Notes: a model not told the origin generated them from the sequence alone. A DNA stretch of 64,000 nt from Saksenaea vasiformis B4078 (GCA_000697055.1 JNDT01001641.1:30181-94180); one strand, 5' to 3'; shown: positions 1 to 11,366, numbered from the stretch's first letter. Translations and numbers: made by a program.

Positions 1-644
1 GATAGCACTGCATCCTGGTTGGATGGGAATAGGGTTGGACGCATCACGCGCAAGGTTGCTAAGATACAACCCTATAGCACAGCCATCCTTTTAGTAAATA
101 AAATTTGTTGGACTGCGCCGATGGTGCCACACAAACCTAGAAGAGACCAAGCGGCAGCAATTACGGCGCCTAATGTACAATAGACAACAGCCTGATTTCT
201 TTTAGCAAAATGCAGTAAACTTCTGTAGGCCTTTAGGTTACCTCCACTTGGATACCTGTTCAATTGGCTGTTAGAACTGTAAAAAAAGAAAAGAAAAGAA
301 AAGAAATTATACGAAAGCTTACCTATGGTCCGGACTGGGAAATAAAATATAGTAACGACGGCCGTAATCAAGGCTGCTTGGCCGATAACTTCTCGCGTGT
401 GATGGTTAAGAGCTATAATAAGCGAGATCAAAAGGGCAATGGACGCCTTGATGGTCTTGCGACACTGGGGAAAGGTTGGAAAGGACTGTCGTATACGAGA
501 CCACCTGCTCTTCCTTGCAGCCTTTGGGGCATGGATTGTCTCATCGTGAAAACTCGGCTTATCGGCTGCAGCAGGGTGGGTGGTTGAAGATACTGATCGA
601 TGTGTTGAACGTCGGCCGAGAGTTGACAGCTCCGTGTCCGGCAT
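1..644 (-). CDS. FUSC/ArAE-like integral membrane transporter, 5' part
   Basis: N-terminal part of a multi-pass membrane protein resembling the fungal 'putative ER transporter 6TM N-terminal' / fusaric acid resistance family; the rest lies left of the window. Exons on the minus strand: 644-323, 255-242 (14 nt), 191-137, 71-1, all with GT-AG introns and a single reading frame. A basic, serine-rich N-terminus of about 65 residues is followed by hydrophobic segments (ALLISLIIALNHHT, then TAVVTIFYFPVRTIG). After the tiny exon comes the second hydrophobic block ending WSLLGLYLSNLARD, which fits the family. The start is the ATG at 644; an upstream in-frame GTG is not needed. Substrate cannot be told from sequence; efflux of aromatic acids is the usual guess for this superfamily. 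Confidence 0.7.
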
Positions 645-3600
645 GAAACGAAAGAAAGATGGAAGGAAAAACACAACTCCGCAAAAATAAATGTCCCCTC
701 CTCCTTTTTTCTTTCGTTTCGTGACTCATGTTTCACTTCTGTTGATGAAATTTCGTTATGGTGATACCGAGCCATAAAGACGGATGCAATATTTGGCAGC
801 CCAATGTATTTTTTCCAGGCCTATTGTAATCGAAGCAAGCCCACTGCAGTTTGAAAGGTTTGATAAAAAAAGAGAAGATAAACGACAAATGTGAATATAT
901 GTCCTTTAAATACATGGTATATAGAGATATCTGCAGTGCGTGTCTAGGCAATTGCTAAAGAAGATTGTGAGGGCCTGGACAGTTCTCTGCATTGATGGTA
1001 CTTGGCCGCTTTCTGGATGCGCTGGACCAGACTATCGTTTTCCTTCAGTAGAGTTTTCCGCAATTCGGCATTTATCATAGCTCAGCATTCTTCGATAGAT
1101 TAACGAACCTTGGTGAATCTTATCTTATTTTGCTTGCAGCAGGAATCATTTTTTCTAAGGGTATGCTGATAGGCTATAACATCAGCAGCTTCCAAGACGG
1201 AATTGCGTCCGGTTCTCAATTGATCGCTGCACTCTTCCGTGCGCTCGTTGTTTAGAAACTGGATGAATTAGCCGACCAGGGTACCATTGGCGCTGTGGAC
1301 CTTAACACCGTCAAATCCAGCCTCGATGCTATTCTCCTCCTGTTTCGCCAATGATGTAAAGTCACAGATTTGTCGGTCAGCTTTATGGTATGGATTAGGA
1401 CGAATTGTTACGTATTGTGAGATTTGGTGGTAATTTGATTGATAACGGTGAGAATATGTTGAGACTCTTAGATGATTGTTTATTATTGTTATTCCCTGGT
1501 TTATATAGCACTGTGTCATCACAGTAATTGATTCATTCCATAATCCACAACCTAATACCGAGAAGAACGTTCACTATTCCTTATTTCTGATAAAAGACTG
1601 AAGCATATAAATAGGCAGATAACTTAATTGAAATAAAAATCCAACAGTCTCAAAGGATTTTATCCGTCTACTGTCCTAACCAAACCTACGCATACAACAC
1701 ATTTTACCAGCACAAATAGGCAGAAAGTTGCCCGATCTGCCTAATTGTGCCGGTAAAATACGTAACGAATTCCGACGAAAGATATCGAGTTGTACCTAGA
1801 TGTGTCTAAATGTACCAATTTATGCCAAAGTATGACAAAAAAATCATCGAATTGTGGCGAAAATTGCCAAACTCATTGTGGAAGCCGATATTGTTGTAAT
1901 AATGTACTGAAGACGTAAAGTAGAAGGAACTTTATTCAGACTAAGTAACATGAATAAATAAACAAATAGTGGAAGTACGGTTGATAGTTGTAAAAAGAAC
2001 AACTCAATAGTCATATGGGCGGATATCCAGAAGTTTTGTAGATATGAGATTGTTTTCCGAATCAAAAGATGACGAATAAATATGCAACGTTTGAGCGGCC
2101 GCCGATGTTCTAAGAAATATGATTGATTGAAATGATCGCCGCTGTACGATGGCATGAACGCTTCTAAAGAGGACGCACTCATTTTATTTAGAAGGAGTCG
2201 TTTGAAAGAAATGACGTGTGATGTGCGAACACGCAGCATTTACTAAACTTTCGGACGTTCCGATGAGACACGACCATCCTCCATATCCAAGATATAGCCG
2301 TCATCTGTATTGGATCCTTCTTAATGCAGTGTTCATGGAGGACAGATCGAGAGTAGATCGTGGAAAGCTCGGTGAAAGGCATTGTATAAAGGAATCCGGG
2401 ATAAGTGCTAATATGGAAGTGATTTAAGGTCCACAGTCTGTGCTCTGGATAATTTCGGAGTAGAAACAGGATCTCTTTATGGTAATGTATCGATCATTGG
2501 CTAGCAATGTTTCTGACAGTGAATGGAAGGATGTTGGAATACAACAAAATAAGCTCTAAACTATAGCTCTAGTAAAAGATATCGAACTTCACTTTCAATA
2601 AGCTCGTAAAAGAGTCTCAAAGTGTATTCCGACCCATTTTTCACTCCAAAATATCATAGGGCCGCTCCTTCTCTTGTAACGATGCCTCCGCTGCTCACAT
2701 AGCTTCTTTACCACGCCATCTCCACCCTTGGACATTACTTAAGTTTTCGCACAGTTTGGAAGGCGAGGCCGTCGATAATGTTCTCCGCAGCCGCGGGATT
2801 AGCTTTATCTCCTTCGATAGTTATAATTTTGCCAACACAACATCAAGAACATGCTTCTTGATTATATCTATCTGCACATGCTTTACAACCTTGGAGATAG
2901 TTGTAGCCTGAGGGATCATTGTTGCGGGAATAGTCCTAGGCGATTCGTCAGCTCTAGGGAGGTCGTCCACATCCATATGTTTAGCGATCGGCAATTGAGG
3001 TATTGTGTCAGTTGTTGGCTGGCTGGCATTTCTCTAAAGGCTTTTGTCTTATGCAACAAATGACCACCATTGAAGATCAATTGACCTCTAAGTCGTCAGT
3101 GGCGTCCGAATCTTGACTTGTCATCCTAGATCTCCTGTTGTGCCCAAACAACTCAATGCTACACAACAGTTCCTAATAAGTATACCACGCATCACTCCGC
3201 TGAATTCGGTTATCTAGAGGAGATTTTAGTAAATCTAGATCCTTGTTCTTTTTCACAAGAATAAACAGTGCACTGAGTCTCACGAACTACACCGTTTCGA
3301 TTTCGTTAGATAACCAACACTACATCTCCTTTGCTGGTTAGAATATACATGTCTTTCAAAATACCATGTCATCACATAAACATCCAGCGAAGAACAATAA
3401 ACCTAAAGTCGTGCTGATGGTGGACGACCTCCTAGGCATGTACCTGGGGAGCCGCACCTCCAAATCACTGATGCCCGCATCAATGTCCTGAAGAAGGTCG
3501 ATGATTTCAGCATACTGGGCTTTTTACTGCTGTTCTATTTCAAGCAGCTTTGACATTATACGTTTGTAATAAAGAGTGCTTGCCATAGTACAAAGGAGAA

Positions 3601-4190
3601 AAGAAAGCTCATATAGAGACCAATGCAAGCGCTTGTAGCAAACTATTGATTTATTGATCGAGAAGATCGGGTATCTATACAAACATCAATCGATATAAAA
3701 TAATCTTTGAGTGGATCAATATTCTATCTGTTCTGGTAAGCATCAATCCCCACCCTCAAACCCCGACTGGATCTGGACACCTACTATTGCATACACCAAC
3801 TCCCTTTGCGTGTCATCCGTTTCCGTTTATTTTTTTCGATTTTAATAAATAACCAAAAAAAAATGTGACTTGATTAGGCGTTTGAGCTATCATAAGGATT
3901 ACAAACACAGGATGACAAATACAGGATGCAGGGACATTCCTGCTGAAATTATGTACACAACGTTTTGTTGAAAGCATCTGTGTTCTGACAGAAACGGCAT
4001 GTGTCTGTAAAATCGAAGTTGCTATGCACGCAATAAGAACCGTCATGATCAGTCCTTTTCAATGTATGCTGCATTACTCCATCAAAGCCTTAGCGAGTGC
4101 TACAGCATGTGATAAGCGTTCTTGTTATGGTGCATTCGGTCAATAACCTGATTTGATACATTTAAACGCCGTTTATTCCAAAGACCGCCT
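645..4190. other. Gene-free AT-rich interval
   Basis: About 3.5 kb with only short unsupported ORFs on both strands. No ORF here shows a recognisable domain or a convincing splice chain. It contains a strong hairpin (listed separately) and several A/T runs. I see no tRNA or other RNA gene. Confidence 0.5.
1701..1759. repeat. 24-bp imperfect inverted repeat (hairpin)
   Basis: Arms 1701-1724 and 1736-1759 are reverse complements with two mismatches, separated by an 11-bp loop. The RNA or single-stranded DNA would form a stable hairpin. No ORF or T-run terminator is attached. It could be the core of a small fold-back element or MITE. Confidence 0.7.
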
Positions 4191-4741
4191 TTAACCACGT
4201 TGGTCAATCCTACGGTGAGACTTGTTATTCCTTGATGAGAACTTCTCAACCTCTGCAGTTGCATTGTTTACATCCATATCATTACTGTATGCCTCAATAT
4301 ATCTCCAGCAATTATTGTAATAATGGCGTATTTTTGTAATGTCGCCTGCAAAATCCAGAAATGAATCAAGCTTTTCTTGCAGCGACTTGTAGCTGCAGCT
4401 GCAGTTTCTCCAAGCTTCACGCTTGGCTGCACCCCAGTATCTTTCAATCCAATTGCACTCACAGTGGAACTTGGGGGTACAGCTCAAATACGTGCCCCAC
4501 ACGCTCTATCTCCTCACATAATGCTGTCTTTGGGGGCAAAGTCCGGTTGAGCTGCTGGCTGTTGCAAACGAGAGACTATATAACTACTGTAGAACTGAGT
4601 TAATAATTAAGGTCCCACTTCTGATAACTAAAGGGCAGGAGCCAGGATAATGTTTTTAATCGTTCTTCTGAAGAATAAAGCTCAGTCTCACGTACTCTCG
4701 TATCGCCCGACTTAAGCAAACAATACACTGGCAAACATTTT
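4191..4741 (-). pseudogene. Decayed DDE transposase, C-terminal part, split by a solo LTR
   Basis: The minus strand encodes the C-terminal third of a DDE-superfamily transposase common in fungal genomes. The block around FHCECNWIERYWGAAKR carries the third catalytic acid (E of WIE) and is followed by the WRYIEAY segment; the stop is at 4191. A one-base shift in a G run near 4475 separates this from the upstream in-frame block GHVFELYP. The frame then runs through an AQPDF motif, which only becomes contiguous if the solo LTR at 4560-4727 and one target-site copy are removed. The left TIR of the Mutator element begins at 4742 and ends what can be read. A related remnant lies at 52457-53655. Non-functional. 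Confidence 0.75.
4560..4727. mobile_element. Solo LTR (copy 1), 168 bp, with 5-bp target duplication
   Basis: Begins TGTTG and ends ..TACA (TG...CA), and is flanked on both sides by the direct repeat CTGGC (4555-4559 and 4728-4732), the signature of LTR-retrotransposon integration. It contains an AATAAA signal near 4674. It matches copy 2 at 9130-9277 over most of its length in the same orientation. No internal retroelement coding region lies next to it, so it is a solo LTR produced by LTR-LTR recombination. It lies inside the decayed transposase at 4191-4741. Confidence 0.85.
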
Positions 4742-4768
4742 TCTTAGGGACCATACCACTCCCGATCC
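4742..4768. repeat. Left terminal inverted repeat of MULE
   Basis: 27 bp, TCTTAGGGACCATACC and onward, identical to the reverse complement of 9036-9062. Identity stops exactly at both inner and outer edges, which defines the element's ends. Confidence 0.9.
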
Positions 4769-6053
4769 ATTGGTCGGACCGCCAAACATATGATGTCATA
4801 TAACGCGATTCCGCAAATCAAAGAGATGGGAGATCGTCCCAATATCGAAAAAGAAAGAGGTCTGACAGTCAATCTTTGTCGAAAGATTCCTTTTTTTGCG
4901 TTTTTCTTTGAAAGAATACATATGGACAAAGCGAGAATAGCATATTCTCCTTCTCTTCACTTTACTCTATTTATTGGTATTTTTTTTATTGAAAAACTTT
5001 TTTTGTCAAAATGGAGGCAAAAATGACCATCTGGCAAGGTTAACCCCCTCAGAGTTTTGCTCATTTTTAGATGCATTTGTAAGTTTTTAACAAACATCTC
5101 AAAAATTTTATTTTCATTGATTTCTATATCAAACCATAGCATTTTTTACTCTCTTTTATTATCTGTTATTCTTTTCTCGATAGCATTTTTATACAACAAT
5201 ATATAATGCAAAATCTAAGAAGTCAATGTTTGTGGTCTCTAATAGGCATCTGTGTAACTATATTAAGATCACGCTTCGCAAAATTTTCTTCTTTAAGTTT
5301 CCCTATTTTTGCACCAGTAAAGAAGATCATAGATTGTGTGATCGATAGAGTTGGTTTGACGGCTTTTTTTAGCATCAATGAATAAAGTATTAATTGTGTG
5401 TGTGTTCTGTCCGGTCGTTGATTGTTTCAAGGACGCTTGTCGTGTGCGTAATACAACTGGAGCTGGGTTTTATTTCCTAAAGGTCAAATCTAGTGAGATA
5501 CTGAAGCTGGGGACAAGAAGTTGAATAAAACAAAAGGGAATGGGATTAAAAGCAGCAATAGGATAATGGTAAATCAGACGACATTTATTTCATAATTATG
5601 TTTATGGTCTTATGCCTATTTTAAAGCATCACAGTTAAGTGTCGTAGTCATCATTCTCTGAAGAGGTCTTACAGCAGGATGTTGAAGTTTGTGGCGATAA
5701 TAGAAGAGTGCTACAAAAGCCTTCTTCTGACTGGTCGGCCGTTCTACTGATACGGCAACTTTTTACTGTCTTGATTTCATTCTGTATTCGGAAACTTGAC
5801 TGAGGGGTATGTGCTCACGAATATCGTCCGGTATCTGGTTATACTCCATCTTCGGAGAGCAGCAGGGGAAATGTCTGCTAACAGCATTAATAGGAATCTA
5901 AAGATAAAAAAATTTGAAATGAAAGAAGAGAGGCTCGAAAGTAAAAGGAAAAAAATATATTGATGGTGCTGTGTGATAAGCATAGAGTTAAAAAAAAAAA
6001 AGAAGAAGAAGAGGAAGAAGAAAAAGAAGAAAAATCTGATAGAATCTAGCTAA

Positions 6054-6751
6054 TTATACGAACTTATTTTCGTTTTTCGGAAATTGGCCCCACTTATCCC
6101 AATAGGAGGCAGTGGAGAAGAAGAGATTGTTGACGGCAGGCCAAGACTTTTGCACATGGTATTTGACTTCCACGGTTCCCCAATGATCGTCATGCAGGTG
6201 GTGCAGGATGAGTGGCCGTGGTTTGCTTTTGCTGTTTTTCCCCATTTCAATTGGCAGGAACGTCTGGGTCGGAAAGTTTGTATCATTTGAGTATATGCAG
6301 ACTGGATGTCCATATGCATCTGCAATGACTTGTGCGCAATTTGGAGCAAGAGACCAGAAGTCAGGGTTAATACATGGTGGAATGCTTTCGCTTCTGCCAG
6401 CACTAATATCCATGCCATGGCGGATTATCCTCTCCAGCTGCGCTACGTCAAATTCAAATCCATCTGCATACATATGCTTGTACTTCTGGAACGCATCTAG
6501 CATCTTGACCTTAACGAGTGGAAACTTGTCTTCGTGCCCACATAGCAATGGCCGAACACTCTGAAGCCGCACCATCCATCTGCTTTTGGATTATAGGTGG
6601 AAATGATAGCAGATGGTTCAATTCCTGTGGCAACGTCAAAGTCGATCTTTGCCTTCTTCGTTTTACGTGAGGTTACAGGAGCATCGTAGATGTAGTCCTG
6701 CTTAGAGTGATGTACGTTTGACTGGCCCGAGGGAGCATTACCATCTGTCAA
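6054..6751 (-). pseudogene. OTU-family cysteine protease of the MULE, frameshifted
   Basis: OTU (ovarian tumour) deubiquitinase-like domain. The catalytic cysteine block reads KADGWCGFRVFGH in the first frame. The protein then continues in a second frame from CGHEDKFPLVKVKMLDAF, so a single-base indel near 6540 splits it. The histidine block near the end reads HDDHWGTVEVK. Between them is the helical region typical of OTU proteases. The frame sits downstream of the transposase on the same strand inside the TIRs, so I infer it is cargo or an accessory gene of the element. Proposed role (inference): removal of ubiquitin or SUMO-like tags from transposase or host factors. Confidence 0.75.
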
Positions 6752-6967
6752 TTCATTTTAATATGCGAACGAAATGAAATTGTTGTAGACGTTACCATCC
6801 ACTACGACCATCTCATCAATTGCTTTTCTTTTCGATGTTTTAGCAGATTCCTTGGTTTTTGCATCCGTCATCTTCCGGGTTATCCGTTTAACATTCAACT
6901 TGAATGGAGCCTTCAATATAAAATGTGTGAATTTAGAGTCTTCAAAAGATGTTTCAGTTACCTTCCC

Positions 6968-8792
6968 CTATGTAAGTACTATTCTCCTCCAAGCAGCGCG
7001 CGCGAAATGTTTGGGAAGCGCAGACTTTCTCTTATCCTTGGGAGGTCTACCTGGGACTTTGACTTGGCTTGCGGATGGGAGCGTGATTGTGGGATGTGAG
7101 CTATTGCTTTCCATCCCTGCAATGAGCTTGTTGACACCCTCCATTAACTGCACCAATTGCTGCTGTCCTTCGCATTTCTTGAACGCACGTTGAAGCCTTA
7201 ATACACAATCCATCCATGGTTCAGCAGGTTCCGTCAACGGTATGAGTGATTCTTGCTGGCTTGGGCTGCTGTCCAGATCTAGGAGCCATCTGACAGGGAT
7301 ATCCTCAAGTTCAAGTGGTCTTCCACGTGGAATCCTGTGTCGGCAGGGAATGCCAAATTGGTACCATACTTGGCACTCCCATATACTGTCTTCATCTTCC
7401 GTTTGAGAAAGCTCCTCGTCGGTAACAAGCAAAGCGAGCTTTGCCACCTTGCAGAACAGCTTTTCCAGGATTTTGTTGCGATACAACAGAATGTCCACGT
7501 GCGTCGATTCTTTCATTTGCAGGTCTGCCAGCTCCCTCTCCGACTGTAGTAAATATTTGTGGACATTATCAAATGCTATGTCGAGTGGCAGGATGGCGCT
7601 AAGATTGCGTTTCAATGCGCTATGACTGCTCTCGACGCGCTGAGTGGTAGTGCATCCGAAATGCGATAACTGCTTCATCTTGTGTTCAACCCACTTATCC
7701 ACACAGGTGTGCCATTCGGTTTCGAAATATGAATCAATATCCTTTTTCACTGGCTTTAGCTGGAGCTTTTTATCTTTGGCCAGAGTTTGAAATTCATGCA
7801 GATTTTCATCGAAGTCTTCTGCTGTTTTGCTGTATATCATCTTTTTAACGTGGTCGACACATGTATGCTTTGTGGCGACATCCACAAATATTCTGCTAAA
7901 TGCCTTGGCGATATTATTCATAATATGCCAAGTACATAATATCTTTCTGTTACGAGGGAAAACATTATCTAGCGCATTCATGAGAGCTGCGCACTTATCA
8001 GTGACAAAAACGCTGTCAACTTCAGCATCTCCAAAAACTTGCATCTTCAGTGTTCGTAAGAACGAGAAGTACATGTCCTCCTTCTCATTATCTACCCACG
8101 CAAATGCAGTAGGAAATGTCCTCAAGGTGGATCCGCCAACATTACTGACGCCTTGAACTGAAATCAAGGGCATCTTCGTACTGCTCGTGTTGTACGTCGC
8201 ATCAATAAGTACAATTTCCCAAAAACGACGAGCCCTCCCAATCATTTTTTGCGACGTAAAGAACAGACGTCGCAGACGGCCTGAGCCATCATGTTCATAC
8301 AAAATGTTGTAGCCATTTTCTTCCATGCGTCTGATTAAAACTGTAGCAGCCTGATGTAACTCTACCTCCTCTTGCTTGGCGCTTTGGTAATTTTAAATTG
8401 TTGATATCGTGCACCGTTAGTCTATTGCGCAACACGTTCTCGTCATTCATAGCCTTTTGGATGCATCTAGTATTGACATCGGCATCAATCATAGTTGTCA
8501 ATTTCTTGATATCATCCTCGGTAATCATGAGCTTCCTTCCTTTGCTTGATGAGGAAAGAAGCTCAGGCGTCAACGGATGATTATGGTATCTTCCTTCTTC
8601 GTTTTTGGGTTCAATCAAAAAGAAACCCAAATCTTTTCTGAAGTACAGTCTCAAGACGTAGGGACAGTTGGTAAGAGTGGTATCGCAGAGCTTTTTACAA
8701 CCACTATCCTCAACGCTGCGGGTGTTACGATAGATTCCTCCTTTGTCGCACTTAAGATGCAGCTTAGTAGGTGTGCTGAACTTAGTGGCCAA
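6968..8792 (-). pseudogene. MULE transposase, frameshifted
   Basis: Two overlapping minus-strand frames. The first (8792-8295) holds a FAR1/WRKY-GCM1-like zinc-binding DNA-binding domain with conserved Cys pairs and the HNHPL motif. The second (8326-6968) holds the MULE transposase catalytic domain, including WEIVLIDATYNTSS (first Asp), DSVFVTDKCAALMNAL (second Asp) and the CTWHIMNNIAK block, followed by a SWIM-like ending near FGIPCRHR. Near 8340-8390 the two frames need a one-base shift to join, and the second frame is open upstream only after a stop, so the gene looks broken rather than intron-split. About 600 residues when joined, normal for the family. Confidence 0.85.
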
Positions 8793-9035
8793 AGTGAAGT
8801 TGTTCGTCGTCGCGTACTCGTTCAGAACTTTGCGAACGGCCTCCTTGTCAGGAAAACCACTCGTAGGGAATTGTGGAAGAGGATGTGCGATGGGATAAAG
8901 TTTCTTCTCGTTGATATGACAAAATCGTTCGCGGGATTCAGGGACCGCGTTAAATTCAAGCAGTTAGAAGACGAAAAGGTATGGCCGCGCCAATCTAAAT
9001 TATCGGGTGCCGGACAAGACGTCACTTAGGAATTT

Positions 9036-9062
9036 GGATCGGGAGTGGTATGGTCCCTAAGA
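9036..9062. repeat. Right terminal inverted repeat of MULE
   Basis: Perfect reverse complement of the left TIR at 4742-4768. The transposase N-terminus lies about 240 bp inside this end. Confidence 0.9.
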
Positions 9063-9129
9063 GATCTGTACCTTTATTAACCTTGACTCAGTTTATACAC
9101 ACTCGTACCTTTATTAACATCTGGCTCAC

Positions 9130-9277
9130 TGTTGTAAACGAGATACTACGGCTAGAACTGAGTTAATAATTAAGATCCTAAAGGACAGGGGTCAGGGTAA
9201 TGTTTTGAAAATCGTTCTTCTGAAGAATAAAGCCCAGTCTCATGTACCCTCGTATCGCCCGACTTGAGCAAACAACA
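9130..9277. mobile_element. Solo LTR (copy 2), 148 bp, with 5-bp target duplication
   Basis: Starts TGTTG, ends CAACA, and is flanked by CTCAC at 9125-9129 and 9278-9282. Same orientation as copy 1 and about 20 bp shorter through internal deletions; the AATAAA signal is kept near 9226. The target duplications of the two copies differ, so these are independent insertions rather than the two ends of one provirus. Confidence 0.85.
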
Positions 9278-9282
9278 CTCAC

Positions 9283-10000
9283 CTTGATTCAGCTGCGGAC
9301 ACTACATATATGTAGTACAGAGTGCTATATATGTTGGATACTTGTAATATCCGCGATCTCGTCACAGCATAGACCCCCAACTTTGATGTCCGTCTGCTGA
9401 ACTAGTTTAAAAGTTACAGCAATTCTAAGCCAAGCCTTTTGTTCTAGAAGCCTTTATATACAAAATTCTCCGGTTACTTTATTCGATAATGTAATTTTAG
9501 CTCGCTAGATACTGTTCAAAACTCGGGTAAATTTTTGGCTATTTAAAAACACGCACCATAATGCAAAGATAAATTTGATTCTGATTGCCGGTACAATGTC
9601 CTGCTGTCTTGTCAAGACGACAACCAAGGTTTCTTCGATCAAAATGTCTAATATTGGTCACTTCCCTGTGTCACCATAGAAGAGCTTTGGGAATCTTATG
9701 TGCGAAATTCTAATGTCATAGTGATAGGGTTTTTTTCTGGGGGTGCAAAGGTGGACGTTCAATAAGAAAAGTTAATTGGTTACAGGTTCTTCTCAACAAC
9801 TGGTTCAGTAAGTAGTTGAAAGACATGGGGTGGCAATAAGCAATGAATGCTGCACCTTTTTGCTTAGACGACATGTACATATTCAGATGCCGCTACGAGA
9901 TCTATTAAAAATGGTGATATGCGCATACCATAATTGTTATATAACATTGTTCTGTTGATCCAGGAATTCAGTTCGTTGTTTTTTTTTGTTTTGTTTTCTA
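9283..10000. other. Intergenic, upstream of VRG4
   Basis: No supported gene. The last 20 bp before 10001 are T-rich and end in a possible 3' splice site (CTAATGATAG), so a short 5' exon or 5'UTR intron of the next gene could lie here. Confidence 0.4.
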
Positions 10001-11319
10001 ATGATAGAGCATCGTCTCAGCAACGTTGCGTTGATACCGAATGACAGAGTCTTTTCTCTGGAGCCCAAAATAGCGTCGGAACTGGAGCTAGTGATGAAGG
10101 CTGGATTACCACTTCTCTTTTACTGTATGGCCAGTATCGTCATGACTGTTACGAACAAATTCGTCGTTAGCACTGGGGATTTCAACATGGTATTTCTACT
10201 TCTCACAATACAGGTGATAGAGAAGAAGAAGTAAAAGAAGAAAAGATTGGTGATGACTGAAGAGACTTTCATGAACAGAGTGTTATCTGTGTTATCTTTC
10301 TGCAAGTATTCAAGTTCCTCAACCTGGTGAAATTCCGCGCTTTTTCCACCCACGAAGGCAAAAAATGGTTCCCGGTCGTTTTTCTTTTGGTTGCCATGAT
10401 TTACACTGGTTCCAAAGCACTGAAATACTTGTCGATCCCTGTCTACACAATATTTAAGAACCTGACAGTTATCCTGATTGCGTATGGTGAATCTCTATGG
10501 TTCGGAAGCAGCATCACGCTCTTGATGATTTTCTCGTTCTTCCTTATGGTAAGGGCTGCGAGACAGACATGCGTCATTCTCATCTCTTTAAGACCTTGTC
10601 AAGTGTGATTGCTGGGTGGTATGACGTATCCAATGCTATATCCATTATGTTTGAAGTGTTCCATTACAGATCGCTCACTGAAACCATCACTGGTTATTTC
10701 TGGATGGCCCTTAATTGTTTCTCATCCGCAGCGTTCGCCCTGTACATGCGAAAACAAATCGAACGGACAACATTCAAAGACCTTGATACAGTGTATTACA
10801 ACAACTTGCTGTCCATTCCGCTGCTATTGATACCTAGCTTGCTTATGGAAGACTGGTCCTATGAAAACCTTCTCCACAATTTGTACGTTTGTTGTATTCG
10901 ATGAATACTGTCTAATCCTCTTTTCTTTCTTGTTTCATATCTTCCTCAGCCCGTCCGACGAAGGTTCTGCTCGTATATGGGCCGTTGTGTTCTCGGGGGT
11001 GTCAGCTTTTAGCATGTCTTATTCGTCCGCATGGTGCGTCCGAACAACGTCGTCGACAACGTATTCTATGGTGGGATCGCTGAACAAGTTACCAATTGCT
11101 ATCTCTGGCATCGTGTTTTTCGGTGATCCAGCAACGTTCGGAAACGTGACAGCTATTGTTATAGGTAAGTTGCAGTACATGTTTGTTGTTGCTTCATCTC
11201 TTTTCTTTCCAGGTTTCGTGGCTGGTGTGGTGTATTCGTATGCAAAAAACTTCTGCAATGGTCGTTCCCAAGCCAAGTTAACCAAAGATTATGATGAAAA
11301 GAAAAACAGTTTAATTTAA
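10001..11319 (+). CDS. VRG4: GDP-mannose transporter (Golgi nucleotide-sugar antiporter)
   Basis: Imports GDP-mannose into the Golgi lumen in exchange for GMP, for mannosylation of proteins and sphingolipids. Exons 10001-10213, 10279-10548, 10593-10882, 10950-11164 and 11213-11319 give 364 residues, close to the usual 330-390. Seen: ten or so hydrophobic segments, the N-terminal block [35 protein letters not shown] in the middle, and the nucleotide-sugar motif [12 protein letters not shown] (GALNK in yeast; Ala to Ser here), then YSYAKN near the end. The C-terminus is lysine-rich, as in transporters recycled from the ER. The ATG at 10001 gives a slightly short N-terminus; an upstream exon is possible because the region before it resembles an acceptor site. 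Convergent with the PdxT gene, 47 bp between stops. Confidence 0.92.
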
Positions 11320-11366
11320 TCTACAAAGGTCTAACGTCTATCAAAAGCTTAGAAGAAATAAATATA

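Larger units (their letters stand above)
4742..9062. mobile_element. Mutator-like element (MULE) with OTU protease gene
   Basis: A 4321-bp element bounded by perfect 27-bp terminal inverted repeats (4742-4768 and 9036-9062). Inside, both on the minus strand, are a MULE transposase (6968-8792) and an OTU-type cysteine protease reading frame (6054-6751). The 1.3 kb between the left TIR and the OTU frame is AT-rich and holds no recognisable gene. I could not find the 8-11 bp target duplication expected for Mutator insertions in the immediate flanks, so one flank may be rearranged. Both coding regions carry frameshifts, so this copy is probably non-autonomous now. Confidence 0.85.

Noticed and set aside
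6208..6564. Plus-strand 118-codon ORF
   Set aside because: Complement of the OTU protease frame, no domain.
4680..9300. The two 150-170 bp LTR-like repeats as ends of one 4.7 kb provirus
   Set aside because: Their 5-bp target duplications differ and the sequence between them is a complete MULE, not gag-pol.
10639..10680. Extra intron in VRG4 exon 3 (GTATCC...TACAG)
   Set aside because: Removing it brings a TGA in frame; the unspliced frame continues correctly into the conserved GYFWMALN block.
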